DNA of 64,000 nt. Origin: Streptomyces bicolor (GTDB lineage Bacteria > Actinomycetota > Actinomycetes > Streptomycetales > Streptomycetaceae). Where the stretch lies: contig NZ_JOFS01000010.1 of NCBI RefSeq assembly GCF_000719285.1, positions 232,250-296,249 on the forward strand, given 5' to 3'. A program made the position numbers and the translations under genes. Positions 17,262-25,741 of the stretch are shown in pieces; the first letter of the stretch is position 1; every line of letters begins with the position of its first letter. Under the pieces are notes generated by a model that was not told where the DNA came from, made no database searches, and worked only from the letters and a program-made list of their open reading frames with translations.

Positions 17262-17621
17262 TCAGCGTCGGTCTGTGGCTCGCGGGTGCCCCGTACTTGC
17301 GAAGGTGATCCAGCAAGTCTCCCGGACGGTGTCGAGGAGGTACCAGATTCGGCCGCCGCCGGTCACCTCGATCTGCCACTGCTCGCAGGTCTGCCCGCGG
17401 TGGGTGCCATGCGCCAGGCCGCCCTTGAGGCGGTGGTGCCGGGGTGTCTCGGTGGCCGGTCTGGGGGCGGTGCGCATGGTGATCCAGGCGCGGTAGGTGT
17501 TCTCGCGGGCCTGCTGGGCGAGGCTTTCCCAGCCCTTGGCCGAGGCGGCGTCGGCGAAGCGGACTTCCCAGTGACCGTCCGGTGCCGGAGGTGCGGCGCG
17601 GTCGCCGCGGCCCGTGGTCAT
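17262..17621 (-). CDS. RelE/ParE-like toxin
   Basis: This 119-residue protein matches the actinobacterial RelE-type toxin pattern: WEVRFADAASAKGWESLAQQ at the start of the fold, a central RHHRLKGGLAHGTHRG, then WQIEVTGGGRIWYLLDTVRE and WITFASTGHPRATD. RelE-family toxins cleave mRNA in the ribosomal A site; ParE relatives poison gyrase, and sequence alone does not decide which applies. ATG 17621 overlaps the antitoxin stop by four bases, so toxin synthesis is coupled to antitoxin translation. A strong hairpin follows its stop. Confidence 0.8.
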   Translation of the reverse strand: MTTGRGDRAAPPAPDGHWEVRFADAASAKGWESLAQQARENTYRAWITMRTAPRPATETPRHHRLKGGLAHGTHRGQTCEQWQIEVTGGGRIWYLLDTVRETCWITFASTGHPRATDRR

Positions 17622-18097
17622 GTGACGTCCCGCGGGTCCGGTACCGGGCCGTAGTCCTCGCCGTGATCCCTGGTCAGTGCGGCCAGCAACTCGGGGTCGG
17701 AGTAGACCTCGGCGGTGTGCTGCCAGGCGATGAGCAGTTGGGCGACGGACGCGCTGTTGCCGACGGAGTCGGCGGCTCGCATGGTGTCGACCAGTTCGAC
17801 GGCGAAGGCGTGGAGATCGGGCTCGGGCAGGAAACGGACCCAGGGGAACGCGTCCGGCAGTATGTCGAGGAGCAGTTCCATGCTGCCGGGCTCCCGGCGA
17901 GCCATCGCGGCCAGCATCCGGGTGGCTGCCGACACCACGGTCTGGTCCTGCTCGGCCCGGGCGGCAGTAGTGAGGACCAGATCCTCGCCGTCTCTGCGAT
18001 GCAGGAGCAGTCTCGGCGATTCCTGGAGCCGGGCAAGCGTCTGCTTGTTCTTGTTCACCAGCTCGGAGAAGTTCACGGCTGCACTCTCGGCACTCAT
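17618..18097 (-). CDS. Phd/YefM-like antitoxin with long C-terminal domain
   Basis: This 159-residue protein begins VNFSELVNKNKQTLARLQES then RLLLHRRDGEDLVLTTAARAE, the Phd/YefM-type N-terminal DNA-binding and dimerisation layout. Classic Phd antitoxins are about 80 residues. Here an extra helical region of about 90 residues follows (LHAFAVELVDTMRAADSV), presumably wrapping the toxin. It is the first gene of the pair. Two tandem 11-base repeats end two bases upstream of ATG 18097 and are a likely autoregulatory site. Confidence 0.8.
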   Translation of the reverse strand: MSAESAAVNFSELVNKNKQTLARLQESPRLLLHRRDGEDLVLTTAARAEQDQTVVSAATRMLAAMARREPGSMELLLDILPDAFPWVRFLPEPDLHAFAVELVDTMRAADSVGNSASVAQLLIAWQHTAEVYSDPELLAALTRDHGEDYGPVPDPRDVT

Positions 18098-18098
18098 G

Positions 18099-18120
18099 AC
18101 TTTGAAACTACTTCGAAACT
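18099..18120. repeat. Tandem 11-bp direct repeats, candidate antitoxin operator
   Basis: ACTTTGAAACT (18099-18109) and ACTTCGAAACT (18110-18120) are directly adjacent and differ at one base. Each has a near-palindromic core (TTCGAA in the second). They sit two bases upstream of the antitoxin start codon, the usual position for the operator bound by an antitoxin or toxin-antitoxin complex. Confidence 0.6.
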
Positions 18121-18356
18121 CATCCTGGCGCCATCACCCAGAAGAGGGACGCGGAGCGGTGGACCTGATCACCGCCCTGCGCAGTCGGCGGACTGACGAA
18201 GGACTGGTTGCGGGCGTCGACACGGTTCTCTTCAGCCGACCGGCAACCAGGTGTGATCGGGCTCGTGCCCTTGCGTTGATCCGGCCGTCGATCCGGCGCG
18301 GTGCGAGTACTGTCTAGACCGCAGCCAACGCCCACCATCCGACCGGGAGCACGACC

Positions 18357-18887
18357 GTGACCGCACTGCACGCGCAGCCGCAGCCCGGTGAGCCGCTCAT
18401 CCCCATGCCTGCCCTGACCCCCGACGCCCTGCGTGCCGCCGTAGAAGAACTCACACCGAGCCGCATGCCGGCGTTTGTCCGTGATCTCGTCGACGCGACC
18501 ACCAGCGCTCAGCGGGCCCAGTCCCTTGCTCCGCTGCGCACCTTCGTTCACACGTGGGGTGTGTTCGTCGCGATCCAGCGCTACCCCTCACGAGCCGCTC
18601 GCCTGCGTCACCTGGAAAACGTAGTGAGCGGCGGGGTGGTGGATCCGGCGGATGCCATCACCGAGATAAGGAAGATCCACGCAGATGCGGAGGCCGAGGC
18701 CGGCCTGGCGGTCGCGGCTTCATCCAGTTCCTTGCCGTACCCCGGCACGAGTGCGTCTACGTCTGCAACATCGTCTGGAACGGGTGAGGCGCTGCGGCGA
18801 ACATCGTTGCCACTCTTTGCCGCTCAGTGCGGCGACGGTCCGTACATCGATGCGGCCTGCTCGGTAAGCCACGCGACTGCTCTTTGA
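18357..18887 (+). CDS. DUF6247-like antitoxin, C-terminus probably frameshifted
   Basis: The first 115 residues look like the Streptomyces DUF6247 family found beside RelE-like toxins: PLIPMPALTPDALRAAVEEL, SRMPAFVRDLVDATTSAQRA and TWGVFVAIQRYPSRAARLRH, then EIRKIHADAEAEAG. GTG 18357 follows GGGAG at 18345-18349. After about residue 118 the frame becomes serine-rich and unlike the family, and it runs 64 bases into the opposing mcrC gene. The real protein therefore probably ended near 18710. The expected downstream toxin gene is missing apart from a possible C-terminal scrap. Confidence 0.6.
   Translation: MTALHAQPQPGEPLIPMPALTPDALRAAVEELTPSRMPAFVRDLVDATTSAQRAQSLAPLRTFVHTWGVFVAIQRYPSRAARLRHLENVVSGGVVDPADAITEIRKIHADAEAEAGLAVAASSSSLPYPGTSASTSATSSGTGEALRRTSLPLFAAQCGDGPYIDAACSVSHATAL
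18716..18787 (+). pseudogene. Possible C-terminal scrap of a deleted toxin gene
   Basis: In another frame just after the DUF6247-like domain, 23 codons read GFIQFLAVPRHECVYV then CNIVWNG and stop at TGA 18785-18787. The alternating hydrophobic strand pattern resembles the last two strands of a RelE-fold toxin. Its position after an orphan antitoxin supports deletion of the toxin body. The evidence is short and rests on pattern only. Confidence 0.3.
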
Positions 18888-20092
18888 GGGGGTGCGTGGG
18901 TGTCGATGCCGATGACGTGAAGGGTGCCGAGCCTGCCTTGCGAGCCGTCGACCCGGAGGACGCGATGAGCGTGGCCGCCCGGCTGGGGATGGACGATCAT
19001 CGCGTCGGGGGCGTCGGCGGGGGCGTAGCCGACGCTGTAGGTGAGGAGTTGGTGGACGTCGGCGGCGCTGACGCCGTGGCGGTCGTAGCGCTTGTACTTG
19101 GCGTCCACCGGCAGCAGTGTGCGGTGAGGCCGGTCAGGCGCCGGGAGGCTCAGGAGCAGGTCGGGGCGGAAGGTCGAGGCGTTGCCGAGGTCCCCGCGGA
19201 CGGTGATGCCCCTCTCGCCGCGGCTGGGGACGGCATGTCCACCGCACGGGGCGGCGGCCTCGGCGCCGAGGCGTCGTACCACGGCTTCCCAGAGCGCGGG
19301 CATGGGCAGCAGGAGGCCGTCCGCCGTACTGCCCAGGTCGGTGAGCAGGTCGGTGACGCCTCCGCCGCGCAGCAGCAGGCGTGCCCAGGTGTGGGCGGGG
19401 CGATAGCGGGCGTTCAGGCGCGTGTACCTGATGCGATCGAGGGCGCGCAGCGCCGCCTCCGGGGTGGCGGCCCGAGGGAACGCACCGGCGATCCCGTGCA
19501 GCTCGCGAGCCAACTCGGAACCGGAGGTGAGGGTGAGCGCGACTTTCAGGGCGGTCCCCAGGACGCGGTTGTCCCAGATGTCGGTCTCGCGGTCGAAGGT
19601 GCGTATGTGCAGCTGGTCGAGTTGTCCGTACCGACGGGTGGCCTGGGCCGCGAAGTCCAGCCGTCCCCGCAGGACCGGTTCCACGCTCTGGTGACGTACG
19701 TAGTCGCGGCGCAGTCCCTCGCGCACCAACTGTTCGCACTGCTCCAGCAAGGCCGCGGCCACGAGGTCGGCGTAGCCTTCCGGGCCGGTGGCCCAGCGTC
19801 GTGACATCGTCCGAACGGGCGTCGGCGCGTCCAGGGCGTAGGCGAGCCAACTCATGAGCCGGTCACCCGGTATGGCGAACTTGGGCTCGACGACGATGCG
19901 GACGCGGTCGAGGACCAGGACTCCGACACTCGAGCCCGCCCGGAGCCGCCATCCGGAACGGTCGGGGCGCAGAGTGAGGTGACCCCCTGCCTGGAGGGCG
20001 TGCAGGCGACCGACATCCCGGGAGGTGAGCTGTTCGATGTCCAACGGAACGGACTGGTACTCGCCGAGGCGGACGTCGGTGCGCTCAGGCAT
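18824..20092 (-). CDS. mcrC: McrC-like nuclease subunit (locus 2)
   Basis: This 422-residue protein is a second McrC homologue, clearly different from the one at 10709-11920. The DNA-cleavage core is RPDLLLSL near residue 308 and LLPVDAKYKRYD near 325-336. The N-terminal domain has the McrC-typical WRLRAGSSVGVLVL and VRIVVEPKFAIPGDRLMSWL. ATG 20092 lies inside the end of mcrB (8-base overlap), showing coupling. The 3' end overlaps the opposing DUF6247-like frame. It presumably partners only with the adjacent McrB. Confidence 0.92.
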   Translation of the reverse strand: MPERTDVRLGEYQSVPLDIEQLTSRDVGRLHALQAGGHLTLRPDRSGWRLRAGSSVGVLVLDRVRIVVEPKFAIPGDRLMSWLAYALDAPTPVRTMSRRWATGPEGYADLVAAALLEQCEQLVREGLRRDYVRHQSVEPVLRGRLDFAAQATRRYGQLDQLHIRTFDRETDIWDNRVLGTALKVALTLTSGSELARELHGIAGAFPRAATPEAALRALDRIRYTRLNARYRPAHTWARLLLRGGGVTDLLTDLGSTADGLLLPMPALWEAVVRRLGAEAAAPCGGHAVPSRGERGITVRGDLGNASTFRPDLLLSLPAPDRPHRTLLPVDAKYKRYDRHGVSAADVHQLLTYSVGYAPADAPDAMIVHPQPGGHAHRVLRVDGSQGRLGTLHVIGIDTHAPPQRAVAWLTEQAASMYGPSPH

Positions 20093-22187
20093 CGGGGCCC
20101 GGCTCACCGCCGCTGAACTCGGCTGCCAGCGCGGCGGCGAGGTCCTGGGGTGACATGAGCGCGATGCGGCCGGTGTCCGCGTCGACCAGGCTGCCCAGGA
20201 CGCGGTGCAGCAGGTCGGCACGGCCGAGGCAGTAGTCCTCCAGCAGCGGGATCACCTCATGGTGGAAGGCTGCGGCGAGGTCGTCCTCCGTGGCGATCGG
20301 CGCGCCGTCACGCAGTAGGTAGGCGTGTCCTATCTGGTGGTCGGCGTCGAGATGCCGGGTGATGCGGGTGTTGAGGGATTCGAAGAACTCCGCCAGGTCC
20401 AGCGGGCCAATCGTGCCCGAGACGGCGTCCGGGTCGGGGCCGACGGCAACGAAGGCGAAGCGGCGGCGTACGGCCGCGTCGAGGTGGCTGATGCTCCGGT
20501 CGGCGGTGTTCATCGTGCCGATGATCCGGATGTTCGGCGGCACGGAGAAGCTCCGCCCGCTCACGGACAGGGCGAGGGGCAGGCCGCGCTTGTCGAGTTC
20601 GAGGAGCGTGATCAACTCGCCGAAGATCCGGGGCAGATCACCGCGGTTGATCTCGTCGATGATCAGGAGGTATGTCTGCTCGGGGTGTGCCGAGGCCCGA
20701 TCGCACAGGGCGTGGAACACCCCGTCCGTGAGGGCGAGCGTGAGCCCGGGGCCCGTGGCGCTCAGGTCCGGTTTGAAGCCCTCGACGAAGTCCTCGTAGC
20801 CGTAGGAGGGGTGGAAGGTCACCAGATGGACCTGCTCGCCGCCCAGCATCTCGGCCTGGGCCGCGGAACGCTGGGCCGGGTCGGCGTTGATCACGTCCGC
20901 GCGGCCGGCCATGAAGAGGGCGGCACTGAGCGCGAGCCGGGTCTTGCCGGTACCGGGAGGCCCGTGGAGGATTACCTGGCCCTTGCGTTCCAGCGCGTCC
21001 AGTACTGCCCGGACGTCCTCGGGCGCCAGCTCGGCGGATGACGCGGCCGCATGCGCAACGGAGCCAGTCGCCCGATGCGCCGTGAGCCTGGCGAAAAGCG
21101 TCGGGTCGACCTTGGCGAACGTGGACCGCCAGCCGTGCTGGGGTCCTGACAGCTTCTGCGCGTGGGAGACGTCCCAGTCGACCGGGACCACGTGCCGGTA
21201 CTCCGGCCGTTCGGGGGCGAACCGATAGCTCCCGGTGACAGTGCCCGTGGCCAGGACCTCGTCCATCCCACGGTTGGCCACGACCCGGTCTCCGGCCTCC
21301 AGGTCCCGGAAGGCCAGGAGTCTGCGCGCGGTGGTGAGGCTACGACCGTTGCCGCTGGGCCAGTTCGCGTCGAGGGCCTCTTTCAGCTCGGAGTCGGTCT
21401 GATACTCACCCAGGTCACGAAGTTCGTCCCACCCTACGCAGATGAACCCGCCGTCGCGGCACTCCTCCCACAAGCGGGCGCGCTCGCCGGGGGCGATCTT
21501 CCAAATCGTGCGCATCTGGGGACGCGGGTCGAATTCCTGGTAGAGGAAGGTCATCACCTCGTTCCCGGTCCAGCCCGCGAACTCCGGCCGGGAGCGGACG
21601 AGTTCGAGGAGTTGCCGGTTGCTGCGCCAGGTCGGTGAATCGGCGCCCGACGTGCCGCCCAGCAGGGCGAGGAACTTCCGTAGGTGCCCCGCGGAGTAGA
21701 CGGGGAGGAAGTGCTCGGGGAAGTAGGTGGCGAGAGTCTTGGTCACCAGCGCGGGCCCGAACCGAAGGATTTCGAGGTCGTCCACGGCCGCGAAGTCGCC
21801 CACGCCTGTGGCGGTCAATGCCCGGAGGAACTCGGCCCGAAGACGCTCCCACGCGTCCTGCGGCTCCATCCCGCGCAGGGGCGCCGCGAGCCGCCACTCA
21901 CCGGAGTTGTGACGGTACATGATGTGCTTCGCGGCGCTGCCGCCCTTGATGCTGCCCAGGCACTGGGTGCCGAACTCCATGAGTCGGCAGTACGTCATCC
22001 CGGGACCGGACGGGTTGAGGCCCAGGGCGTAGCGCTCCAGGGGCAGCGTGGGCCAGTCCTCCAGGGGGAACTGGGCCAGCACCTGCTTGCGCTCCTGCTC
22101 TGCGCCGGCTTCGTCCTTGGCAGCGGTGCTCCGGTCGAACCGGGCTGCTGCTTCCCATATGTCCACGCCGTCGGTCATGGGGGTCAT
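20085..22187 (-). CDS. mcrB: McrB-like GTPase with EVE-like reader domain (locus 2)
   Basis: This 700-residue protein has a C-terminal McrB AAA+ core: Walker A ILHGPPGTGKTRLALSAALF near 400, LIIDEINRGDLPRIFGELIT near 505, and IGTMNTADRSISHLDAAVRR near 545-565. The N-terminal 200 residues are of unknown fold (SAKHIMYRHNSGEWRLAAPL). A stretch near 230-330 (IWKIAPGERARLWEEC, then GDRVVANRGMDEVLATGTVT) looks like an EVE/YTH-type modified-base reader. Its N-terminal region shares no obvious similarity with locus 1, so the two systems probably read different modifications. ATG 22187 is used; ATG 22178 is equally likely and neither has a strong ribosome site. Confidence 0.91.
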   Translation of the reverse strand: MTPMTDGVDIWEAAARFDRSTAAKDEAGAEQERKQVLAQFPLEDWPTLPLERYALGLNPSGPGMTYCRLMEFGTQCLGSIKGGSAAKHIMYRHNSGEWRLAAPLRGMEPQDAWERLRAEFLRALTATGVGDFAAVDDLEILRFGPALVTKTLATYFPEHFLPVYSAGHLRKFLALLGGTSGADSPTWRSNRQLLELVRSRPEFAGWTGNEVMTFLYQEFDPRPQMRTIWKIAPGERARLWEECRDGGFICVGWDELRDLGEYQTDSELKEALDANWPSGNGRSLTTARRLLAFRDLEAGDRVVANRGMDEVLATGTVTGSYRFAPERPEYRHVVPVDWDVSHAQKLSGPQHGWRSTFAKVDPTLFARLTAHRATGSVAHAAASSAELAPEDVRAVLDALERKGQVILHGPPGTGKTRLALSAALFMAGRADVINADPAQRSAAQAEMLGGEQVHLVTFHPSYGYEDFVEGFKPDLSATGPGLTLALTDGVFHALCDRASAHPEQTYLLIIDEINRGDLPRIFGELITLLELDKRGLPLALSVSGRSFSVPPNIRIIGTMNTADRSISHLDAAVRRRFAFVAVGPDPDAVSGTIGPLDLAEFFESLNTRITRHLDADHQIGHAYLLRDGAPIATEDDLAAAFHHEVIPLLEDYCLGRADLLHRVLGSLVDADTGRIALMSPQDLAAALAAEFSGGEPGPDA

Positions 22188-22256
22188 GATGCCGGAACGG
22201 TGAGGGTCGCAGGGGGTGTAGGACGTTCTTGGTCTGCGTGCTGTGAGTCGGCCTGA

Positions 22257-22541
22257 TCAGTGGCCTTCGAGGTCGGGTTCGGCCCGGATGGGCTCCTGGA
22301 AGCCGTTCGTTTTGATGTGGGTGATGGCTGACCGGTGGCTGGTCAGCCACTCGCCGCACACCCGCCAGTGATGAATGCTGCCGTCGCGGAACTTGGTGCG
22401 CACCTCCGCGACGAGCTTCTCGTCGCAGCCGCCGCTAGTGGCCATGGAACAGATGACGTTGTCGTGTTGCTCGAACGCCGGAATGTACGGGTGGACCGAC
22501 AGGATCGGAGAGAGCATCTCCCGCGCTGCTGCATGAGGCAT
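22257..22541 (-). CDS. Small hypothetical protein upstream of mcrB (locus 2)
   Basis: This 94-codon frame starts MPHAAAREMLSPILSVHPYI and includes DEKLVAEVRTKFRDGSIHHW and CGEWLTSHRSAITHIKTNG. I recognise no family. Codon use is only moderately Streptomyces-like. It is on the same strand and 69 bases upstream of the mcrB start, so it may be a small accessory or regulatory gene of that unit. A longer TTG start at 22559 is possible. Confidence 0.4.
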   Translation of the reverse strand: MPHAAAREMLSPILSVHPYIPAFEQHDNVICSMATSGGCDEKLVAEVRTKFRDGSIHHWRVCGEWLTSHRSAITHIKTNGFQEPIRAEPDLEGH

Positions 22542-22606
22542 GGCACGGGAGAGTAGCAACGTGGCTTCGCCGGCCGCCTACGCGCCGTGTGATGCCCGGT
22601 CGGCGG

Positions 22607-23899
22607 TCAAGACTCGTCCTCGTCGCCCAGTTCGTTGACGAGTGGTACGAGGAGCGGATGAACGGAGAAGCCGGACGCGGGGCCAGGGCCCGCGTTGTAT
22701 TCGGCCTTCAGGACCTGGACGGCCGACTCCGGGATCTTGCCCAGGCTTCGCAGCAGGCCGGTGATGCGGGTGACCGGCTTCGTGAAGCCTCTGAGGGAGC
22801 GGCCCTCGGGGTAATGACAGATGTCGTAGACACTCTTGGCGTCCGCGACACCGTCCATCTCGGCGGCGTACTTGATCACGGCGACCCTGTCTTCGTAGTT
22901 CTCGTACGTCAACCGGTCGAAGAGTTCCTGGAGCGCGTCGGTCGTCCAGCCGCCGTAGGTTCCGTCGTCGGTCCCGATCCGTTCGACGCGTTCGATGTCC
23001 TCGACGGACCCCTCTCGGAGACCGAACTCCAGGATCGGCGCAGCGACCTCCAGGAACCGTTTCGGCGTAAGCATGAAGAGCCGCCCGCCACCCCGGGTCC
23101 TGAGCTCCTCGGTCAGTTCCGGCCGCGGGCCGCGGTTGAAGCCCTGCTCCTTGCGCCACCAGTCCTCCTTGACGTCCGCCGTCACGAACAGCACGTCGCA
23201 CCGGCGGCGGCCGGCTTCGCAGAGGATCTGCTCCCACACGAGATAGTCGGCGGCGGCTCCCACGCCGTCCTTCGTCTTGTCCATGTAGCCCGGAGGCAGC
23301 CGCTTCTCGACGCGGCGCATGCCCTCCGCGATCGCCTTGTCGTGGTCCTGCGGACTCAGTGGAGCGCCGACCCGGCCGTCGAGCGCGGGCTCCAGTTCCG
23401 CGATGACCGGATCGGTGCTCGTGTCATGGGTGATGTTCTGCCATTCGCCCTCGCCGACCTTGACGATCGCCTCCTGCACGTCGTCGAAGACCTCGTTCAG
23501 CTGACTGCGCAGACGGTCGGTCTCCTCCTCCGGCAGGGCCACGCGATTGGCCCAGGTGCGCAGGGTGCGTTCCGCCTGGGCCGCGTGACCGGCCATGTCC
23601 TCGGCGGCCTGTGCACCGGACGACCGGGCGTCGCTGAGGGTGCTCTCACGGTTCCGCCAGAACTCCACGAGGACCTGGTGGGGCACCCACAACCGGTCCT
23701 CCACGGCGCCGAGCGCACGCAGCAGGTCGCCGCGCGCCTGCTCGGTGTAGCGGTAGAGATTCAGCAGGACGTTGGCGTCGGGGGCGACCAGGCCGTGGGT
23801 CAGCACGGAGGTGAAGTCGTCGGTGGTCGGCGTCCGGAAGGCGCCGAAGTCGTCGAAGAGGCCTCGGTTGTCCACCCCGGCCGTCGTGTCCTCTGCCAC
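22607..23899 (-). CDS. PIN-like (PIN_8 type) nuclease-domain protein
   Basis: This 430-residue protein has a split PIN-like fold: the first acidic site is LVAPDANVLLNLYRY (about 38-52), the second WVPHQVLVEFWRNRE (about 71-85). A long coiled insert (about 95-215) precedes GAAADYLVWEQILCEA and CDVLFVTADVKEDWW, where the remaining acidic residues of the metal site lie. PIN domains are Mg-dependent RNases/DNases. PIN_8 proteins occur widely in mobile and defence contexts, but their substrate is unknown. The C-terminal 130 residues (from about 300) are unrecognised. GTG 23899 follows AAGGGGG. It stands alone between the second McrBC unit and the ATP-binding regulator. Confidence 0.78.
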   Translation of the reverse strand: MAEDTTAGVDNRGLFDDFGAFRTPTTDDFTSVLTHGLVAPDANVLLNLYRYTEQARGDLLRALGAVEDRLWVPHQVLVEFWRNRESTLSDARSSGAQAAEDMAGHAAQAERTLRTWANRVALPEEETDRLRSQLNEVFDDVQEAIVKVGEGEWQNITHDTSTDPVIAELEPALDGRVGAPLSPQDHDKAIAEGMRRVEKRLPPGYMDKTKDGVGAAADYLVWEQILCEAGRRRCDVLFVTADVKEDWWRKEQGFNRGPRPELTEELRTRGGGRLFMLTPKRFLEVAAPILEFGLREGSVEDIERVERIGTDDGTYGGWTTDALQELFDRLTYENYEDRVAVIKYAAEMDGVADAKSVYDICHYPEGRSLRGFTKPVTRITGLLRSLGKIPESAVQVLKAEYNAGPGPASGFSVHPLLVPLVNELGDEDES

Positions 23900-24050
23900 T
23901 GCGCCCCCTTCGTTGCCGTACGCCGCGTCCGAGGGGTAGGCATACCGGCCCGCCCCCTCGCGTTCGCCCTGCTGGGAACGTAGCGCGTCGAAGGTGACGA
24001 GGGGCAGTGAACGGGCAACTCTGCGAGGCCTGTTGGTCGGGGATTACTCG

Positions 24051-24488
24051 TCAACTGGGCCGGTGAACCACCTCGGCCCAAACGGTCTTGCAGCCCGGCG
24101 GATGTGGTTCGGTGCCCCAGCGGTCGGCCAACGCGCCGACCAGGAGCAGACCGCGGCCCGTCTCGCCGTCCGTCGCCGACTCGGCAGGTGCGACGGGGAG
24201 TTGGCCGCCCTTGGCGTCGATGACCGCGATGCGGAGGAGGCCGGTCGTGGTGTCGAAGGTGAGGGCGAGCCGGAAGTCGCGGCCCTGGACGCGGCCGTGC
24301 AGGGCCGCGTTGGCGGCGAGTTCGGCGACGATGTGCTCGGCTCGCTCGGTCACTTCTGGTGACAGGTCCCAGGCGCGGAGCTGGGTGGTGGCGAGGAGGC
24401 GGGCGAGGCGGGCTCCTCGGCGGGTGGAGGACAGAAGCTGGGCGAACGTGGGCACAGTGCCGGGTGGTTGGGGGAGGGTTGCGCTCAT
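24051..24488 (-). CDS. RsbW/SpoIIAB-like ATP-binding protein (anti-sigma-type HATPase)
   Basis: This 145-residue protein has a HATPase_c_2 fold: VTERAEHIVAELAANAALHG (N box), LRIAVIDAKGGQLPV (G1 box region) and TGRGLLLVGALADRWGTEP (G2 box). Streptomyces has dozens of such solitary kinases, thought to regulate anti-sigma antagonists. ATG 24488 is chosen over upstream in-frame codons because family members start shortly before this fold. It is divergent from an Scr1-like/DUF397 pair. The three together form the common Streptomyces AbaA/WhiJ-type regulatory cluster. Confidence 0.88.
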   Translation of the reverse strand: MSATLPQPPGTVPTFAQLLSSTRRGARLARLLATTQLRAWDLSPEVTERAEHIVAELAANAALHGRVQGRDFRLALTFDTTTGLLRIAVIDAKGGQLPVAPAESATDGETGRGLLLVGALADRWGTEPHPPGCKTVWAEVVHRPS

Positions 24489-24663
24489 GGGGTCAATGTG
24501 GTGGGCGTACGGGGGCGCGTTCCAGGAGTGACGCCCGTACGGTGCGTCAGCGTACGGACACATTCTGTGGACGGTACGCGGGGTCCTCCGTCACGCTGGG
24601 TGCTGTCGGGCGTGGAGCGACGGACAGTGCGTGTCACGGGTACGGAACGGGAGGTGGCCGCGT

Positions 24664-25551
24664 ATGACGGGCGGCATCGACATCATGGCTGAGGGCTGCG
24701 GCGACGGGGAGGCGGCCGGCGGTGAGCCGGATCGTGAGCCCGACCCCTCGGACAGTCTGCGGACCTGGGGAGCCGTCCAGCAGGCGCTGCGCGAGCACGC
24801 CGGGTACAGCAGGGCCGAGTTCGCGGACCTGGTGCGCTTCTCCAAGCACACCGTGGAGTCGGTGGAGCTGGGGCGGCGGATGCCCGACGAGTCGTACGTG
24901 GTGCGGTCGGAGGAACTCCTCGGGAACACCGGGGCGTTGCGGAAGTCGTCGAAGTACGTGACGCGGGGGCGGGGGGATGTGGGGCTCGCGGCTTGGTTTC
25001 GGCAGTGGGCTCGATTGGAGCGGGTGGCGGTGAGCCTGTGTACGTATGAGTGCAGGCTGGTGCCGGGGTTGTTGCAGTCGGAGGGGTATGCGCGGGCCCT
25101 GTTCGAGAACCGGCTTCCGCTGCTGACTGAGGAGCAGATGGAGGCCCAGGTCGAGGCGCGGATGGAGCGGCAGCGGATGCTGCACGAACGGCCGACCGTG
25201 CCGTTTCACTTCATCGTGGAGGAGTCAGTCTTCCGGCGCAGGCTGGGGGGTCGTGACGTGCTGCGGGAGCAGTTGGACCTCGTGCTGGAGCTGACGGCAC
25301 TCCACAACGTGATGCTTCAAGTCATGCCGACCGAGGCTGAGTTCCACGCCTGCATGGACGGTCCGGTACAGCTCCTTGAGACACCGGAAGGGCGGCGGCT
25401 GGCGTACTCCGAAGGGCAGGAGAACGGCCGGCTGATCTCCGACCGTAAAGAGGTGCGCACCCTCCAGCAGCGCTATGACACACTGCGCTCGCAGGCCCTG
25501 AACCCCCAGGACTCGCGGGGTCTGCTGGAGCGACTGCGAGGAGAGCTATGA
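24664..25551 (+). CDS. XRE-type HTH regulator with DUF5753 (Scr1/WhiJ-like)
   Basis: This 295-residue regulator has an N-terminal helix-turn-helix (LREHAGYSRAEFADLVRFSK followed by HTVESVELGRR, about 40-75). A DUF5753 domain follows, starting near AWFRQWARLERVAVSLCTYE and including LVPGLLQSEGYARALFENRL and VMLQVMPTEAEFHACMDGP. ATG 24664 follows GGGAGG at 24650-24655. The next gene, a DUF397 protein, overlaps its stop (ATGA). Such pairs, with a nearby ATP-binding protein, modulate development and secondary metabolism in Streptomyces. The partner protein is thought to inhibit the DNA-binding regulator. Confidence 0.92.
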   Translation: MTGGIDIMAEGCGDGEAAGGEPDREPDPSDSLRTWGAVQQALREHAGYSRAEFADLVRFSKHTVESVELGRRMPDESYVVRSEELLGNTGALRKSSKYVTRGRGDVGLAAWFRQWARLERVAVSLCTYECRLVPGLLQSEGYARALFENRLPLLTEEQMEAQVEARMERQRMLHERPTVPFHFIVEESVFRRRLGGRDVLREQLDLVLELTALHNVMLQVMPTEAEFHACMDGPVQLLETPEGRRLAYSEGQENGRLISDRKEVRTLQQRYDTLRSQALNPQDSRGLLERLRGEL

Positions 25552-25733
25552 GCACGACGGAACTCGTCTGGTTCAAGTCCAGCTACAGCGGCAGCTCGGG
25601 TGACAGCTGCGTCGAGGTCGCCGTCACCGAACAGGCCGTCTGCGTCAGGGACTCCAAGGACGTGACACGCCCCCACTTCGCCGTCGGCCGGGATGGCTGG
25701 TCGCGGTTCGTGGAGTTCGCGGCAGGGGCCTGA
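25548..25733 (+). CDS. DUF397 small acidic protein
   Basis: This 61-residue protein has the DUF397 signature: LVWFKSSYSGSSGDSCVEVA, then VCVRDSKD and a C-terminal FAVGRDGWSRFVEFA. ATG 25548 overlaps the Scr1-like stop by four bases, so the two are made together. In WhiJ-type systems the DUF397 partner is proposed to antagonise the DNA-binding regulator. A terminator hairpin follows. Confidence 0.93.
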   Translation: MSTTELVWFKSSYSGSSGDSCVEVAVTEQAVCVRDSKDVTRPHFAVGRDGWSRFVEFAAGA

Positions 25734-25741
25734 GTACGTTC

